64,000 nt of DNA from NCBI GenBank assembly GCA_022813625.1, contig JAKLMB010000017.1:558001-622000 (forward strand), in the 5' to 3' direction. Under the pieces are notes generated by a model that was not told the origin of the DNA, made no database searches, and saw only the letters and a program-made list of their open reading frames with translations. Numbering within the stretch: position 1 is the first letter of the stretch; every line of letters starts with the position of its first letter. The translations under genes were made by a program, and so were the position numbers. This stretch comes from Aaosphaeria pasadenensis (lineage: Eukaryota > Ascomycota > Dothideomycetes > Pleosporales). Below are positions 22,971 to 35,172 of the stretch, one piece after another.

Positions 22971-23954
22971 CTATTGCTGATGCCCCTCTACGCTCCGTAC
23001 ATACAATCCCTCCCTTTCGTTCATATTCGATTCAATTGATTCATTGATTCATTGCTTCATTCATCCATCCATGATCCATCCACACCCCGTCCAACCCATC
23101 TAAACCACTCCTGTCTTGTACATACTCATCCAATCCACTCATCCACCCCCGGTTCCCACCCCCTCCCATCCTCCCTTGGCATGGATGGCGCGTCAATCTG
23201 CATCTGAGATCATGGCTCTAGAATTGCGTACTCGTACTAGCCGCTGCAGGCGTGCTCGAGCATCTTCTCGAGTCCTGGTGGCCGAGGCCGATAGGCGCTC
23301 TGGCGCTCGTGCGCACCCTCATGCGCCCGCTCACCTTACACCCGCGGCGGCAGGGCTGGCGACTCCGTCTTCCCCCATCATCCATCCATGATCCATCTAA
23401 TTTATCTATTATCTGTCTATCTATCGACACATCCATCTACGGTCTACCCCATCCATCTATCGCTCAGTCGACTTTTTCCACTCGCTGCTGGGCTTGTTCA
23501 TGTTCGCTATCTATTCATTTTTTGTGCTGGCCTCTCACAGTCTCTGCTACTGGACTTTTGCTATCATCCACCTTGCACCTGGCGCACTGCCGTCCCGTCG
23601 GCTAATTCCAAAATGATTGTTTCCTTCATCATATCCAATCCCCTAATTCCCACTCACATGCAATATTCTTTCCATTGATTTATCCCTCTTCCGTTTTTAA
23701 TTCTCTCTGGGGGTCTTGTTATTATTTCTTACCCTTTCCTCTTCTATACATCTTCTTTATGTCCGACCCACTGGCCAACGGGAACTTTTTCCACGATCCG
23801 GTGCGCCTATGTAGATGACCAACATGTCCGTTTGGTTGCGCAACCACCATGAGATAATGCCATGTGTGCTTGCTGCGGGCCTGCGACCCAGGCCGTGGTG
23901 GGTGGGACTTCGGATCGGGCATGCCATGCCATGCCACCCACCACCCATCACCCT

Positions 23955-23981
23955 CACCACCACCACCACCACCACCACCAA
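23955..23981 (+). repeat. (CAC)n microsatellite
   Basis: Eight to nine consecutive CAC/ACC triplets, followed by further C/A-rich sequence. It yields a His run in one frame and a Val/Gly run on the other strand; neither is a gene. Confidence 0.85.
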
Positions 23982-26900
23982 CCCACTCCACAAAGTGAAT
24001 GTTTTTCCCATAGTTACTGCAGAAAAAGCACAGAACCAACCAACCCATAGACACAGTACTCCGTACATACATTGCCGGTGCAATTGCTGCAGTATACTCC
24101 GTACATAACGCAGGCGAAACCTCATGTGTCCGACCTCCGGGCTCTGGGCATCCTCTGGTCCAACAAACGACAGCCTGCTCCGTTCGCTCTCGGCGGCATT
24201 GCCACTTGCAGCGGCAAAAGCATGCTCCGGCGTGTCCCCCTACCCTTCTTGAGCAATCCGACCTCTCTTTCTTTTTTCAAAGATTGACGGTAATAATCAA
24301 TATGCTATGGAGCCGACGACTGGATGGGGGATCCAACAAGGAGAAAAACGGACGGACCTTCTCTGGCTGGCGATGTACATACGTACATACATGGCTCCGT
24401 ACAGTAGTTACATACACAGTACATGCCAGTACAGTACCTGGCGTCGTTCGGCTGAAGAAGGACATCGGTCTGCGTCTGCTAGCAATATGTATGTATGTAC
24501 TGTTGTCTGCACCTGCTGGGGGGTGGGGATACCTTGCTCTTGCAGATCAGAAGGCACCGGCCCGTCTTCCACTTCCGCGCAGCCAATCGCTCAGGATGCA
24601 ACCTGGTCGGGATGCTTGTTCGTTTGGGTTGTGCGTGGGAAGGGAGAAGAAAAAAGAAAGTTGCATTGTGGGTTGTGCAGATGGGTGCTGCCAACCCGCA
24701 ATGTATCTTTCCTGCATCAGGGTGCTAGCTGCACGGCATGGTTGTTTTTTTTTTCTCTCTGCCTTTTCTGCCTTCTGTCTACATCTTTGGAATTTTTTCT
24801 CTCTTCTGATATGCAATGATGTCGTGATTGAGCAGGAATACCTCTGCCGCTCCGAGTTCTTCTGTCCTTTTTCGTCTGTTCTTACATGCAATATGGTGGT
24901 GGATCTGCAGGATCACGTTGCATCTATCAGAGACATTGTTTTCGTGTTTGATAACAAACCCCGCGCTTAAAACCCTATACCCGTTTGGGATAGACAACGG
25001 GTACAAGCTACGAGGTATTACAGTAGATTTTTGGACTACCTCGAAAGCACATGCTCCAAGAAGATGTGCTATCCGCATTAAGGTTTGCAAAGTTTTTGTG
25101 CAGACGGTCCGCCTGGAACGAAAACATGTAGAGATGCGTCATTATCCAAGATGAATATGCAGGAGGCCATGCGCAATGTCCGTTTTGCATCTCGCCTCAA
25201 GATTCTAACCGCTTCCCCGTACCGAGAACGACGACGGCGGCGTCGACGAGACACGCTTGTCGTAATGACACACCCCCACATACTCGTAGGATCTTCTGTC
25301 GTTCGGGAATACTGACCTGGCGGTTGAGCCTCTCATACAGGGGTACAGTTATATGACAATCACTCCATGTATCTATCTGCAGCTGCGAGGTCTCTACAAC
25401 GGTGAACGTGCGTGCCTTCTTGCTTCTTTCAATGATGCGTGGTGACGATGTGGAATAAATTAAACATGCTCTCGCCATGTTCGCCACCATCTTCACCGTC
25501 TACATGGCCTGTACATACATATCAAGGGTTTTGCACAAAGTGACCCGTGGCCTAATGAACATCATCAATCAATATTGTTGGTCTCCTGAACGGACGATAA
25601 ATGTAACAGTGCGCTCGGCTCCAGCCGATCGTACCAGTTGGGAACTCGGTGGCGTACACGCAAGGCACAGGGGTCGCACAGTTAAGAACTACACAGGAGA
25701 ATACCCATCGTAAGACCGTTGTTGAACCGGACCGGGAGATTTTCGACCATATGCCTGTGAACTTGAAGCAACTCGCCGCTATGATGATGCCACCCTGATT
25801 AACCGGTCCGACATTGGTCAGGTTGAACACAGAAGCGTTTCGACAAAGAGCACGTCGTTATCTGTAGCCGAGTCGACGGGAAGAGAGGTGATGGCTAACT
25901 CCACACGCGTGACGCAGTCGTCCGTCAATGGCACGAGTGACATACTACAGAACATCGAGCAGAAAGGGATACTCTCGGTCTCCCACCCCAGCGATACATC
26001 GCTCATGTTCGGCGAGCATAGTCGTTCATAGCATGTGGTTTCATGTGCTATGTATGCTTTCAAGGCGTAATCGCCTTGGCCAGGCTAACCGGGGAGACAC
26101 ACCACACGTGAGGCTGAAAGCATGCAGCTCTGGGAACACAAGTGTCGGGGGTTTAACACGACGTCTCTGTAAAGGAAGACGCCTCTGTCTGCTGTAGTAC
26201 TAACTCTGTACCAGGTCTAATGCCGCCATCTCGAAACCCCCGGTGAATGTTCACGGAGGTATAGCGCATTGTTCTGATCTTGACCTATATTCGCGAGGGA
26301 GTTGAGTAGGCTTCGTTTCAGAGCAACTGATGAGAATGCTTATGACTGATGACCTTCATCTAGGGCTCGACGGATGACGAGGGTTGCCGCGAGACACACA
26401 AGACGATCTGTCGAAACATCGTGAGAATCCATGGCGATAAATGGATGACATACGGCTTCCAACGCAATTTGGACCCAAGGAGGTTCGAAAGTGGAATCAC
26501 ATCGGATGGTCTTCATCGATACAAAGAACAATTCGTCTGATATCCTGTCAGATGTGAGCTCAGCGTTTTTTGCGTAACAGTAGAACGGATGCCGCCCGCT
26601 GCGCTGCGCTGTGACTGTCAACGAGAGCCTCGCTGTTGTCCTACCAAGAGCGCTCAGAGAAAGCTATACAGAGTCTGCTGGCTCTGTGGAACCTGCTCAG
26701 AATCTTCACTGTGCCGACAGAAGCATATAGGACTGGCCGTAGTCATTTTGGCCCCAGAAAGACATGGCCCAGAGGGTACATCGCGTCAGAACCTATGACT
26801 TAGTGTCCTACTACGCACATATCACCAAATAACCTGAACCCCAGGGCGATATCAGGTGCTAGTTGTGACATTGGCCCGTCCTTTCGAATAGTGCGGCAAA

Positions 26901-29900
26901 GTTGGTTGAGAATGGAATGGATGGAGAGGTTGTGTTGTTGACAAGATGGAGGGTGACTAGAGCCCCACGTTAGATTCCTTACTCTTTGGCCGACGCCGCC
27001 AACGCTTAACAACCTCCTACCACCTAACAAGTCTAGCGTATGGAGAGGTTCCTACTGTACACTTCGGTCTTCCGTCATTTGAAGGAAGCAATATGCTTGA
27101 GCGTACTGAATGAGGAAACTTTCGTACGCCGGTCCAGGGGGGATTCAAAGGAAGTACCTAGATACGAGTAGGTACGAGGCCTATCTAGGGATCGGGAGAA
27201 GATGGCACCGACATGGCCATGATGAGCTCACTCACCTACACACGCTAGCCACAGCCACGGCCACGGTCTCGATGTCACCAGCATTATTCCAACTCCAAAA
27301 GTCCAGGCGGGCTGGCTAACACGAGGGCTTGCATTCGCCCACCTTTGACTCAATCGCACTCTCATCCGAACCGCCCTAAGCTCGCGAGGGCCGGGGGTCG
27401 TAGTCCCGATCTTCTGGGTCGAAGAACACATCTTGGTCCTGCACATGGATGGATGGCTTGATTCGGGGGAAAATGGGAAAACGAACGCCTGGTCAGGGCC
27501 TCCCCCGCAAGCGCAAAAAGCATCATCTGCCAAGCTCTCTGGGGTGTCCAGCCGTGGCATGTGGGTGCCATGTATGACAGCTTTACACTACGATTGTGTG
27601 ACATACCGATTCGGTGATGGCCCACATCGAGCTGAAGCATTTTCATCCCGAAAGCTGCTCTCGACTTCTCTCGCCAGTCAGAGAAGTTCCTGTTGCACTG
27701 ATATGATGGTGCCGACTGCAGGATCTCATCGAATTGGTCTCTCGTGCATTTGTCATGCCTCACAACATAGCGATCCCTACCTGGACAAGCCACTTAGACG
27801 GAGAAGGGGGGTAAACTCCCGAAATCCCGCGTTTGAATCCGGCCATAGTCGCTGCCATTTCGCACAGCCTGCATACACGGGCATTCGAGCTCTAAATGAG
27901 AAAGCTCTTTCTCATGCCTACCGCTAGGCCCACCCAAATCCATGTCTTCTCCAACTGAACGGTGAGGCTTGTATGCGGTCGAGGAGACGGGAAGTCTGGT
28001 CATCCTTCAATCCCATTGCTGCAGGTGACTGCTGAGGATTCCATGCTTGTGATCGGTCATGCAAGCTCAGGGTTTTGCATGATATGCAGTCGATGTTGCA
28101 CTGTAATCCGGCTTGGGGAATTGCTCGAGCGAACCAGCACTCATTCAGGATGCGAGCGCCCCTCCACAAGTCGAGCAGCACGCAACAGTCATCGCACAGA
28201 AATTTCTGTGACTACCGTGATCACTTTGTGTATTTGGGCGATTATATGACTACAAGAAAGTGCCTTTCGGGTGATGGTAGTGATGTCGACAGGCTCTTAT
28301 GACGTGGTGCTTTCGTCGGCCTAGCTAACTTCGTTGCCAAATCTCGCCTATCGCTTACCGGTTTTGGTCCAGATTTGTCTGTTGGAAAAGTATATATTTG
28401 ATCCTGGCTTTATGTGAGGTCTTGTTGGCGAGCATTCCGTCTCCTCTTGCCTTAAAGTGGCTGCGTCTTGTTGAGGAAATCAGGGACCAGGGTTCGACTG
28501 TTCGACTCTCCAGTCCCTTATTGAAGGTCTACATCTCTTTCTCCAGCAACAAACCGACTGCTGCCGTGAAATAAATGCTAGATACGTTCTAGGATTCAGC
28601 TGCAGCATATTGACGATTGACCTTTGATTTTTCGGTAGGAGAAGGAACGATAGTCTGTTATTCATTGTTTAAGAGAATCAATTTAAGCCTCCTGTTCGCG
28701 CAAATGAAGTCTATTGGCTTTCTAGTCTGTCCCAAACACTGCGTATCGTCATAGTTATACTCCCCCAATCCCTTTCGACAAGAAAAAGTGTAGTAATCCA
28801 TTGCAATTAATATCTGTTCAACTGACCTTGACACAGGACATAAATTTTGGTGGCTTTGGTTAAGCCCAGGGCAATCGCGCAAGAACGGTATACGGTCCTC
28901 GGCTCCAATTAACAATTACAGTAGTGATTGATGACAAGGACTGCACCAAAAAATCTACGAAGGCTCTATTTGGCTTCTCACCGAATCTACCGATCCGAGT
29001 GCGTCATCTCATGCATGCCATTAATGTCTCCCCTTGTATGGAGTAGCATGACTAGCGCTCTAGCCCCCCTCCCTCGTTTCCATTCCACGATTTATCCGCA
29101 TCAAACCAACAGCCAGCAGTAATATCCAAAGACAATGTGTCCAAGAAATTTGTCCTACAAAGAGCAATTTTACAATCGGCTATGACCATGTCCGCACCAT
29201 CGGTGGTATGATAAGTTCATCTTGCGTTACCGTCGAACGACAGTATTCTTATTGTATAAGCGGGCTGAATTAGCCTGACAACTCGGAGCGTATGCTGAAC
29301 GGTTGTAACTCTGAATCGATTGGATCTGTACTACATTCACCGGGATCGGACCCCTAAGAAACAATTGCAAGTTTGCAGCAAGCCCTCATGGCCAAATGTG
29401 ATGCAACTGCAGCTCGACCAGGTATTGACAGAAGCCACTTCTCAAAGGGTATGCTCTATAACTATGCTTACACCGAGCATCGTCGATTATTCCCATCCGT
29501 CATTGCAAGGATACTGGGTCATCCATGGGTCGTGAGTAGCAAACTGCCTCGACGTTCTTGTGATCTATTGCCACTCGCGGTCTCGCCCATTGTACCACCG
29601 AGCATCTTCAGATACCTTCTTATGATTTCACGACAATCGGATGACTAGTGAGCTGATATGACTGCTTCCGGGAATGTTTGAAGCCACATGGTCACCAAAT
29701 ATGGCTCAGTACTGTATCTTCTGATGTAAAATGCTCGAGGCTGCTGAATCCACGAGATCATGACATACAGGTACAGGGTTGCTAGGACTTATTTTTCAGC
29801 TATGCTCCTACTGCGCTCTGGATATGGCTTCCTAAAAGTGATATATCATTTTTTGCTTGAAGGCTCCACGCCTGTGGCATGTCGCTCTCCCGACTATGTG

Positions 29901-31155
29901 GTTCTACCACAGCCCTCCCTCTCCCCTGTGCACACCATTTAGTCAACCTTCCATTAAATCTCCAACAATCCTCCACACCCATTGACCCCCGCCGGCAAGG
30001 GTGCATGGGCGACATGAAAGGCCGGATGTGGTATGGTAAATTCCCCAAGGTGAGCTTTTATAGACTTGTGGATGAGCCCCCACAATTACCTGTGGGATCG
30101 TGGGGTGTCGGGAAGGAATCATGCGATTTCATAATCAGGAAAATGCTTGAAATTGTCTGAACAGAGTGGCACTATCAACGCACATGTGAGCCTAGGCCAA
30201 GTTCAAAATGGCCAAGAATGCCTCAATGCATGAGGCAAACCCCATCATTGGGTGTAAACCCTGCTACAGGGACACTGTTACATGGAATATGGATTGCTAA
30301 TGGAAGTGGCTGTAGGGATAAAACATAAGACACAAACTCGCAGCTATCCTACATAGACACTGAAGTGCATATGTGCGGTATTTTAGAAGCGAATGAAAGA
30401 TGATGTTGTTTCAACAAAAGCATGGAAGGTATTTGTCGCCTGCTGCTATTCATTGGTACGGATGAATTGTCGTATGTGGGATCTTTGTTTTCCATGAAAA
30501 TCTGTGAATATCCACTGATACCTTCCTATGTAGGTACAATTGCAAGAGCAGGCAGTACTCAGCATAAGTAAGCCGATCAACAGTCTGACTTATAGAGTTA
30601 GAAGCACCTGATCTAATGTCAATACCATGCCTATACCAACTTCTCCATGTTATATGATTTCGATTGATCTCAGTTTCAAGTAGACTAAAAGGCCAGATTT
30701 AAGATTTTGCATCCACAACAAGGCAAAAAATCGCAAGGTCAAGCTCTCGAATGTAAATTAGTTATGGGCTCAATCGTGAGTTCTTCTAACATGGTTGTAC
30801 ATAAATGTTACTCTCTCCGTGACGCTGCATATCTGCAACATCTTAGCCATTGTCACTGAGGTAATTGAACCAGCCGGCCTACATCTGATCACCTAGGCTT
30901 CTTGCTGTTCAAACGAAGGACCTCGTGAGCTACTGATATATACTCTAAAAGTTTATTGCTTGTGTATAGGAATAGTAGAAATTTGTATTTATCAAAGAAA
31001 TGCATTCATAGGTGGTGCTTCGGACAAATGCCGAGCTAATCCTATTGAAGCTAGTATGAAAATCGAAAATCTATCTGACAGCTCCAACCTCCCAACATGA
31101 CCGAGGAGTAGCCATCGACATCCATCTCCCCAACAACTCACCAATTCGCGTCACC

Positions 31156-32063
31156 ATGTCTTTCGCAGCATCGCGCGCTGTGCTGCGCCGCTCAACCTTC
31201 GCTGTCCGACGCGCTGGCATCCGCAATGCCTCCTCAAGCACCGAGTCGGCCGCCAACGCAGCAAAGGAGCATGCGTCCAAAGCCGCCAACATTGCGAGGG
31301 AACAGGCATCAAAGGCATCCGAGGGTCTTTCCCGAGTGGCTTCAGGCGCTGGAGCTGCCCTCTCTCAAGCTGGCACCGCACTGGGAGGCGTTGGTGGCCG
31401 AACTGGACGATTGATTGGACGCATCCAATGTCAGTACTATCCTCTTTCACACCCGACACGGGGTCAATTGGCATCATACGGAAGACTGGAATTACAATTG
31501 GGCGTAGTAAGGGTTATGGATATCACTGTTGCCGTGTTTTGCCATCTTTTGATGTGAAACAAGCAATCGCGTGATGTTCCACATACTCTATTCTGGTCAA
31601 TTGGCTTCCAATTCCATCGGCTTCAATCGTATCTTCGTAACCTATACAGCTAGAAAGATTTGCTAACTCGAATTCTCAAAAGCTCTCATCCCTACTGCCA
31701 CTCACTACTCGAGACTCGCTCTTGAAGTAGGCAAACTTGTCGCAAAGGAGAGGAACATGAGCCCACCGTAAGTTCAGACTGTATATCCCGGGTGTTCTAG
31801 CAAAAACTCAAGCTTATACTCGTCGCAGAAGCGTTGAAACCTTCCAAAAGTCTTTCCAGTCGGTCCTTACCAGCCTTCGCAACCCATCCAACATCGCCAG
31901 CCAGCCCGCCAACCTCCTTAACCAAGCAAGGAACATGAGCACGGCACAATGGGCCTCCGTCGGTGTTGTAGCCGCAGAGGTCATCGGTTTCTTTTCTGTT
32001 GGTGAGATGATTGGACGTTTTAAGATTGTCGGATACCGATCGAGCGCTCCCGCTCATCACTAA
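31156..32063 (+). CDS. ATP20: Mitochondrial ATP synthase subunit g
   Basis: The spliced product is 197 aa. Exons are 31156-31429, 31683-31767 and 31829-32063 (introns of 253 and 61 nt). Subunit g sits in the membrane sector of F1Fo-ATP synthase and supports dimer formation and cristae shape. The N-terminus is Arg/Ser/Ala-rich (SRAVLRRSTFAVRRAG) and looks like a mitochondrial presequence, then an Ala-rich amphipathic region to about residue 75. The conserved subunit-g block begins at LIPTATHYSRLALEVGKLVAKERNMSPPS and ends with the membrane helix WASVGVVAAEVIGFFSVGEMIGR, which contains the GxxxG-like pattern used in dimerisation. Filamentous-fungal versions are longer at the N-terminus than yeast Atp20, as here. 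Confidence 0.92.
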
Positions 32064-32537
32064 ACACTTCTATTGGAGTTCTTGGCCGGATGATAATGGG
32101 AAACAGGCAAATGGAAGCTATCGGCTTAAGAGTACGGACTGAAATGAGGACAGCATGTGCCAAAGCGTCTTAGGAGAGAGGAGGGAAGACAATAGGGGAA
32201 GGGCCGGATATGCGTGCCGTCGAATGGACCCGACACTGTACTATTGCACATACTTTGACTTAGATTTCTTATTTTGCCTGTGCCACTATTGTCAAATGCA
32301 TTGCATTCTCACGCATTCTGAATGGTTATAACGTATGAATACCTATTCGTGAAATTGGGTTGGTACTTTCTCAGGTACCGGTCGGTAGATCGGAGCTAAT
32401 TTCTCCGAGATGTTCCCATAATTTTTTTGGAGCTTCAAGATAGTCTTTCCTACCTACCGAACAATTTCGCCAACTGCTTGTTGCAACACACTGAGTTTCG
32501 ACTGAGTGAGGATCACTTGTGATGATCATTTCGCGCC
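32064..32537. other. Intergenic region between ATP20 and ROK1
   Basis: Same-strand spacer containing the ATP20 3' flank and the ROK1 promoter. T-rich stretches lie near 32260-32280 and 32400-32440. No gene or named site is seen. Confidence 0.5.
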
Positions 32538-34799
32538 ATGGACATCTTCAAAATCCTTTCACGATCGTCCAAGGTCACGCAACCTAGCGCAACGCAGAAG
32601 CTTCCGTCCTCTGGTGCTGTCGCAAATCCACAACTTTTTGGGCACACTGAACCACGCACAACTCAGCAAGAATCGAAGAAAAGCCGAAAACGCAAGCGCC
32701 TACATAACAGCGAGACCCTCGTCGATACCTCTCTCACGGCAGATGTGGACTTCTTCGGCGGCGCATTCAGTGGCGGGGCCGGCAAACCGAGTGAGGATAC
32801 GGCAACTTTACAAAAGCTGAACGACAGCAGGTCGGTGGATGAGCCCTCCAAGGAGAACTTGGGGCAGCAAGAGGAGGACATATACAATGAGGATGAATCC
32901 AAGCGTATTCTTCGATCTCACAAATTGAAGATCGCGGTCCTAGAGGATTTTGCGCCTCCAATCGAGGAAGAGCATGGCAAAGAAAGCTCGAAATCCAAGA
33001 AGCGGAAAAAGAATAAAGAGAAGCCACAGAAGCCCCAGAAGACTGGTAAAACACAATTGTATCCGCAACCTTTGACCTCTTTCTCTCAGTTGAGGAGTCG
33101 ATATACGATAGCAAGACGGCTGGCAGAGAACATCGCTGAGCAAGGATACAAGCTACCTACTGAGGTGCAATTGGGAGCTTTACCACTGCTGTTAAATGAC
33201 AAAAATACCAGCACAGAAAAAGAAAGCGAGCAAGGCCGGACACGGCCGTTAGATGTCACCAAGGGAATAGATCTTTTGACAGTCGCTCCAACAGGCAGTG
33301 GGAAGACAATTGCGTTCCTGATACCCATTATCAACTCTCTGTTGTCTCAGGGAGAGACGGAACATGAACCAAGCGATGGGCCCCGCGCCTTGGTGCTTGC
33401 GCCGACGAAGGAACTCGCATCTCAAATCGTCAACGAAGCACGCAAGCTATCGAAGGGAACCCGCGTCAAGGCTACGCTGATGAAGAAGGGTGTTGAGGTG
33501 GTGGAAAGGCCCATTAATAATCCGAAAGAGACTGCAGATTTGTCAGAAGGGTCCGATGAGGAAGGGGCGGAGAGCGATTCCGATGTTGAGAAAACAGAGG
33601 CCGTTGTAACGCAACCGAAACCCAAGACGAGGCGAGCAGAAAGAGTAAAGGCTGCCATTCTCGTCGCGACGCCCCTGGCCCTACTCAATGCTCTGAAACA
33701 GCAAGATGGCAGTACCGCGGAGTTGCTCAATGTCCGCACCTTGGTCCTCGATGAGGCTGATGTACTTCTTGATCCCTTGTTCCGTGAACAAGTTCTAGCC
33801 ATCTGGAACGCGTGTAGCCACCCATCCTTGAGGGTAGGCCTTTGGTCTGCGACCATGGGCTCTAACATTGAGTCACTCGTTGTTGAGACCCTCAACAAAC
33901 GTTGGAAGAACATCATCACCAAGCACCCCCAACACCCTCGGAGTCCACTAATTCGACTTGTCGTCGGCCTCAAAGACACAGCTATCCCGAACATCACCCA
34001 CAAACTTGTATATGCTGCGACCGAGCAAGGTAAACTTCTTGGTCTACGGCAGCTACTGCATCCTACCGCGACACCCTCTACAGAAGCCGGATCATCTCTC
34101 CGTCCGCCTTTCCTTGTCTTCACGCAGACAATCCCCAGAGCAATCGCCCTACACTCCGAATTACGCTACGATATTCCCCCAGAAGCAGGCGGTAGCTCTC
34201 GGATTGCCGTACTGCATGCAGATCTATCCTCTTCGGCGCGCGAGAGCATCATGACGCGCTTTCGACGTGGTGAAGTCTGGGTACTCATCACGACGGATCT
34301 TCTTGCCCGAGGTGTCGACTTCCGTGGCCTCAACGGCGTCGTGAACTACGATGTGCCCAACTCCGCCGCCGCGTACGTTCACCGTGTAGGACGAACTGGC
34401 CGTGCTGGCCGTGAAGGCGGCATCGCTGTTACATACTACACCCAGGAAGACATTCCCTACGTGAAAAATGTTGCGAACGTCATCCGAGCGAGCGAGGCGC
34501 TGCGAGGGAAGGGCGAAGGTGAAGCGACTATTCAGCAGTGGCTTCTGGATGCGCTGCCCACGCCTAGCAAACGGGATAAGCAGCAGTTGAAGAAACGCGG
34601 TATCGAGGCAAGACGTGCGGTCAAAGACAGCAAGGGCAGAGGGTCGATGAGGATCAGTACCAAGAGCGGCTACGAAAGACGCGCAATCAACAACCTCAGG
34701 GGTGCAAAAGAAGCAAGTAAACGGCGAGAACAGCTTCAGCAGATTGAGCCCGCCGCGGCTGGCAGTGAAAGCGAGTTTGACGGATTCGGCGACGATTAA
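32538..34799 (+). CDS. ROK1: DEAD-box ATP-dependent RNA helicase Rok1
   Basis: An intronless frame of 753 aa. Rok1 (human DDX52) is a nucleolar helicase needed for early cleavages of the 18S pre-rRNA. The start MDIFKILSRSSK is characteristic of Rok1. Motifs in order are a Q-motif region around PTEVQ (near 205), motif I APTGSGKT at 250-257, motif Ia APTKELA, motif II DEAD at 405-408, motif III SAT at 437-439, motif IV region VFTQT, motif V ARGVDF and motif VI HRVGRTGR at 615-622. The N-terminal 150 residues are basic and low-complexity with KSKKRKKNKEK nuclear/nucleolar signals. An acidic insert of about 45 residues (EGSDEEGAESDSD) lies between motif Ia and the segment before DEAD, as in other filamentous-fungal Rok1. 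It is convergent with the aquaporin gene. Confidence 0.95.
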   Translation: MDIFKILSRSSKVTQPSATQKLPSSGAVANPQLFGHTEPRTTQQESKKSRKRKRLHNSETLVDTSLTADVDFFGGAFSGGAGKPSEDTATLQKLNDSRSVDEPSKENLGQQEEDIYNEDESKRILRSHKLKIAVLEDFAPPIEEEHGKESSKSKKRKKNKEKPQKPQKTGKTQLYPQPLTSFSQLRSRYTIARRLAENIAEQGYKLPTEVQLGALPLLLNDKNTSTEKESEQGRTRPLDVTKGIDLLTVAPTGSGKTIAFLIPIINSLLSQGETEHEPSDGPRALVLAPTKELASQIVNEARKLSKGTRVKATLMKKGVEVVERPINNPKETADLSEGSDEEGAESDSDVEKTEAVVTQPKPKTRRAERVKAAILVATPLALLNALKQQDGSTAELLNVRTLVLDEADVLLDPLFREQVLAIWNACSHPSLRVGLWSATMGSNIESLVVETLNKRWKNIITKHPQHPRSPLIRLVVGLKDTAIPNITHKLVYAATEQGKLLGLRQLLHPTATPSTEAGSSLRPPFLVFTQTIPRAIALHSELRYDIPPEAGGSSRIAVLHADLSSSARESIMTRFRRGEVWVLITTDLLARGVDFRGLNGVVNYDVPNSAAAYVHRVGRTGRAGREGGIAVTYYTQEDIPYVKNVANVIRASEALRGKGEGEATIQQWLLDALPTPSKRDKQQLKKRGIEARRAVKDSKGRGSMRISTKSGYERRAINNLRGAKEASKRREQLQQIEPAAAGSESEFDGFGDD

Positions 34800-35172
34800 G
34801 CATAGCATCACAAATGTATATTGTAAAAGATACCATAATCATAAAAGCATTTTGAAAGAGATTAAACCTAGCGCCCAATCTTATACGTCGAATTAGTCTG
34901 TCTTCCCTCTCATAATCTCCGATGCTCTGAACAGTGTAAATGCAAAACCAAACGATAAGCGCCAGTAATAGTTACACACATAAGTAATTAGAGCAGAGAA
35001 TCGTCGCTCCCATCTGTAAGATGGTTCTTTCTAGTTCATTAAGTCTTTCCGAACTTGGCTTCATCATGTTCGTTTCGTCTCTACACATCAGGGGCATGAA
35101 GCCATCATCCCCGAAGGCAATCGCGTCACACTAAGGAAATTCGTGACGCATGTATATATATACAGACCCTTC
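34800..35172. other. Convergent 3' flanks of ROK1 and aquaporin genes
   Basis: AT-rich spacer between two tail-to-tail genes, with several A/T runs compatible with polyadenylation on either strand (aataatcataaaagc-type sequence near 34830-34860). No gene is seen. Confidence 0.5.

Larger units (their letters stand above)
20692..31155. other. Gene desert, about 10.5 kb
   Basis: No gene is recognised. From 20.7 to about 24.3 kb the plus strand is markedly pyrimidine-rich and full of simple repeats (listed separately), which could be a long promoter or leader for the GT2 gene on the minus strand. From about 24.9 to 31.1 kb the sequence looks lower in G+C, with many short frames of no recognisable similarity (for example 25197-25496, 25818-26063, 26340-26621 and 27362-27793, all minus). 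Some of these might be remnants of a decayed gene, but I could not connect them by splicing or name a family. No transposon terminal repeats or polymerase/integrase motifs were seen. Confidence 0.5.

Noticed and set aside
24206..24970. 254-codon plus-strand frame in the desert
   Set aside because: Composition is irregular and Cys-rich, it overlaps other open frames equally, includes a poly-T tract, and has no family resemblance.
27780..27865. tRNA-like stretch with a GTTTGAATCC T-loop motif
   Set aside because: The 5-bp T-stem does not pair, position 56 is T instead of C, and no matching acceptor or anticodon stem can be built.
33422..34123. 233-codon minus-strand frame
   Set aside because: Antisense to the catalytic core of Rok1, with no motif and no gene-like start context.
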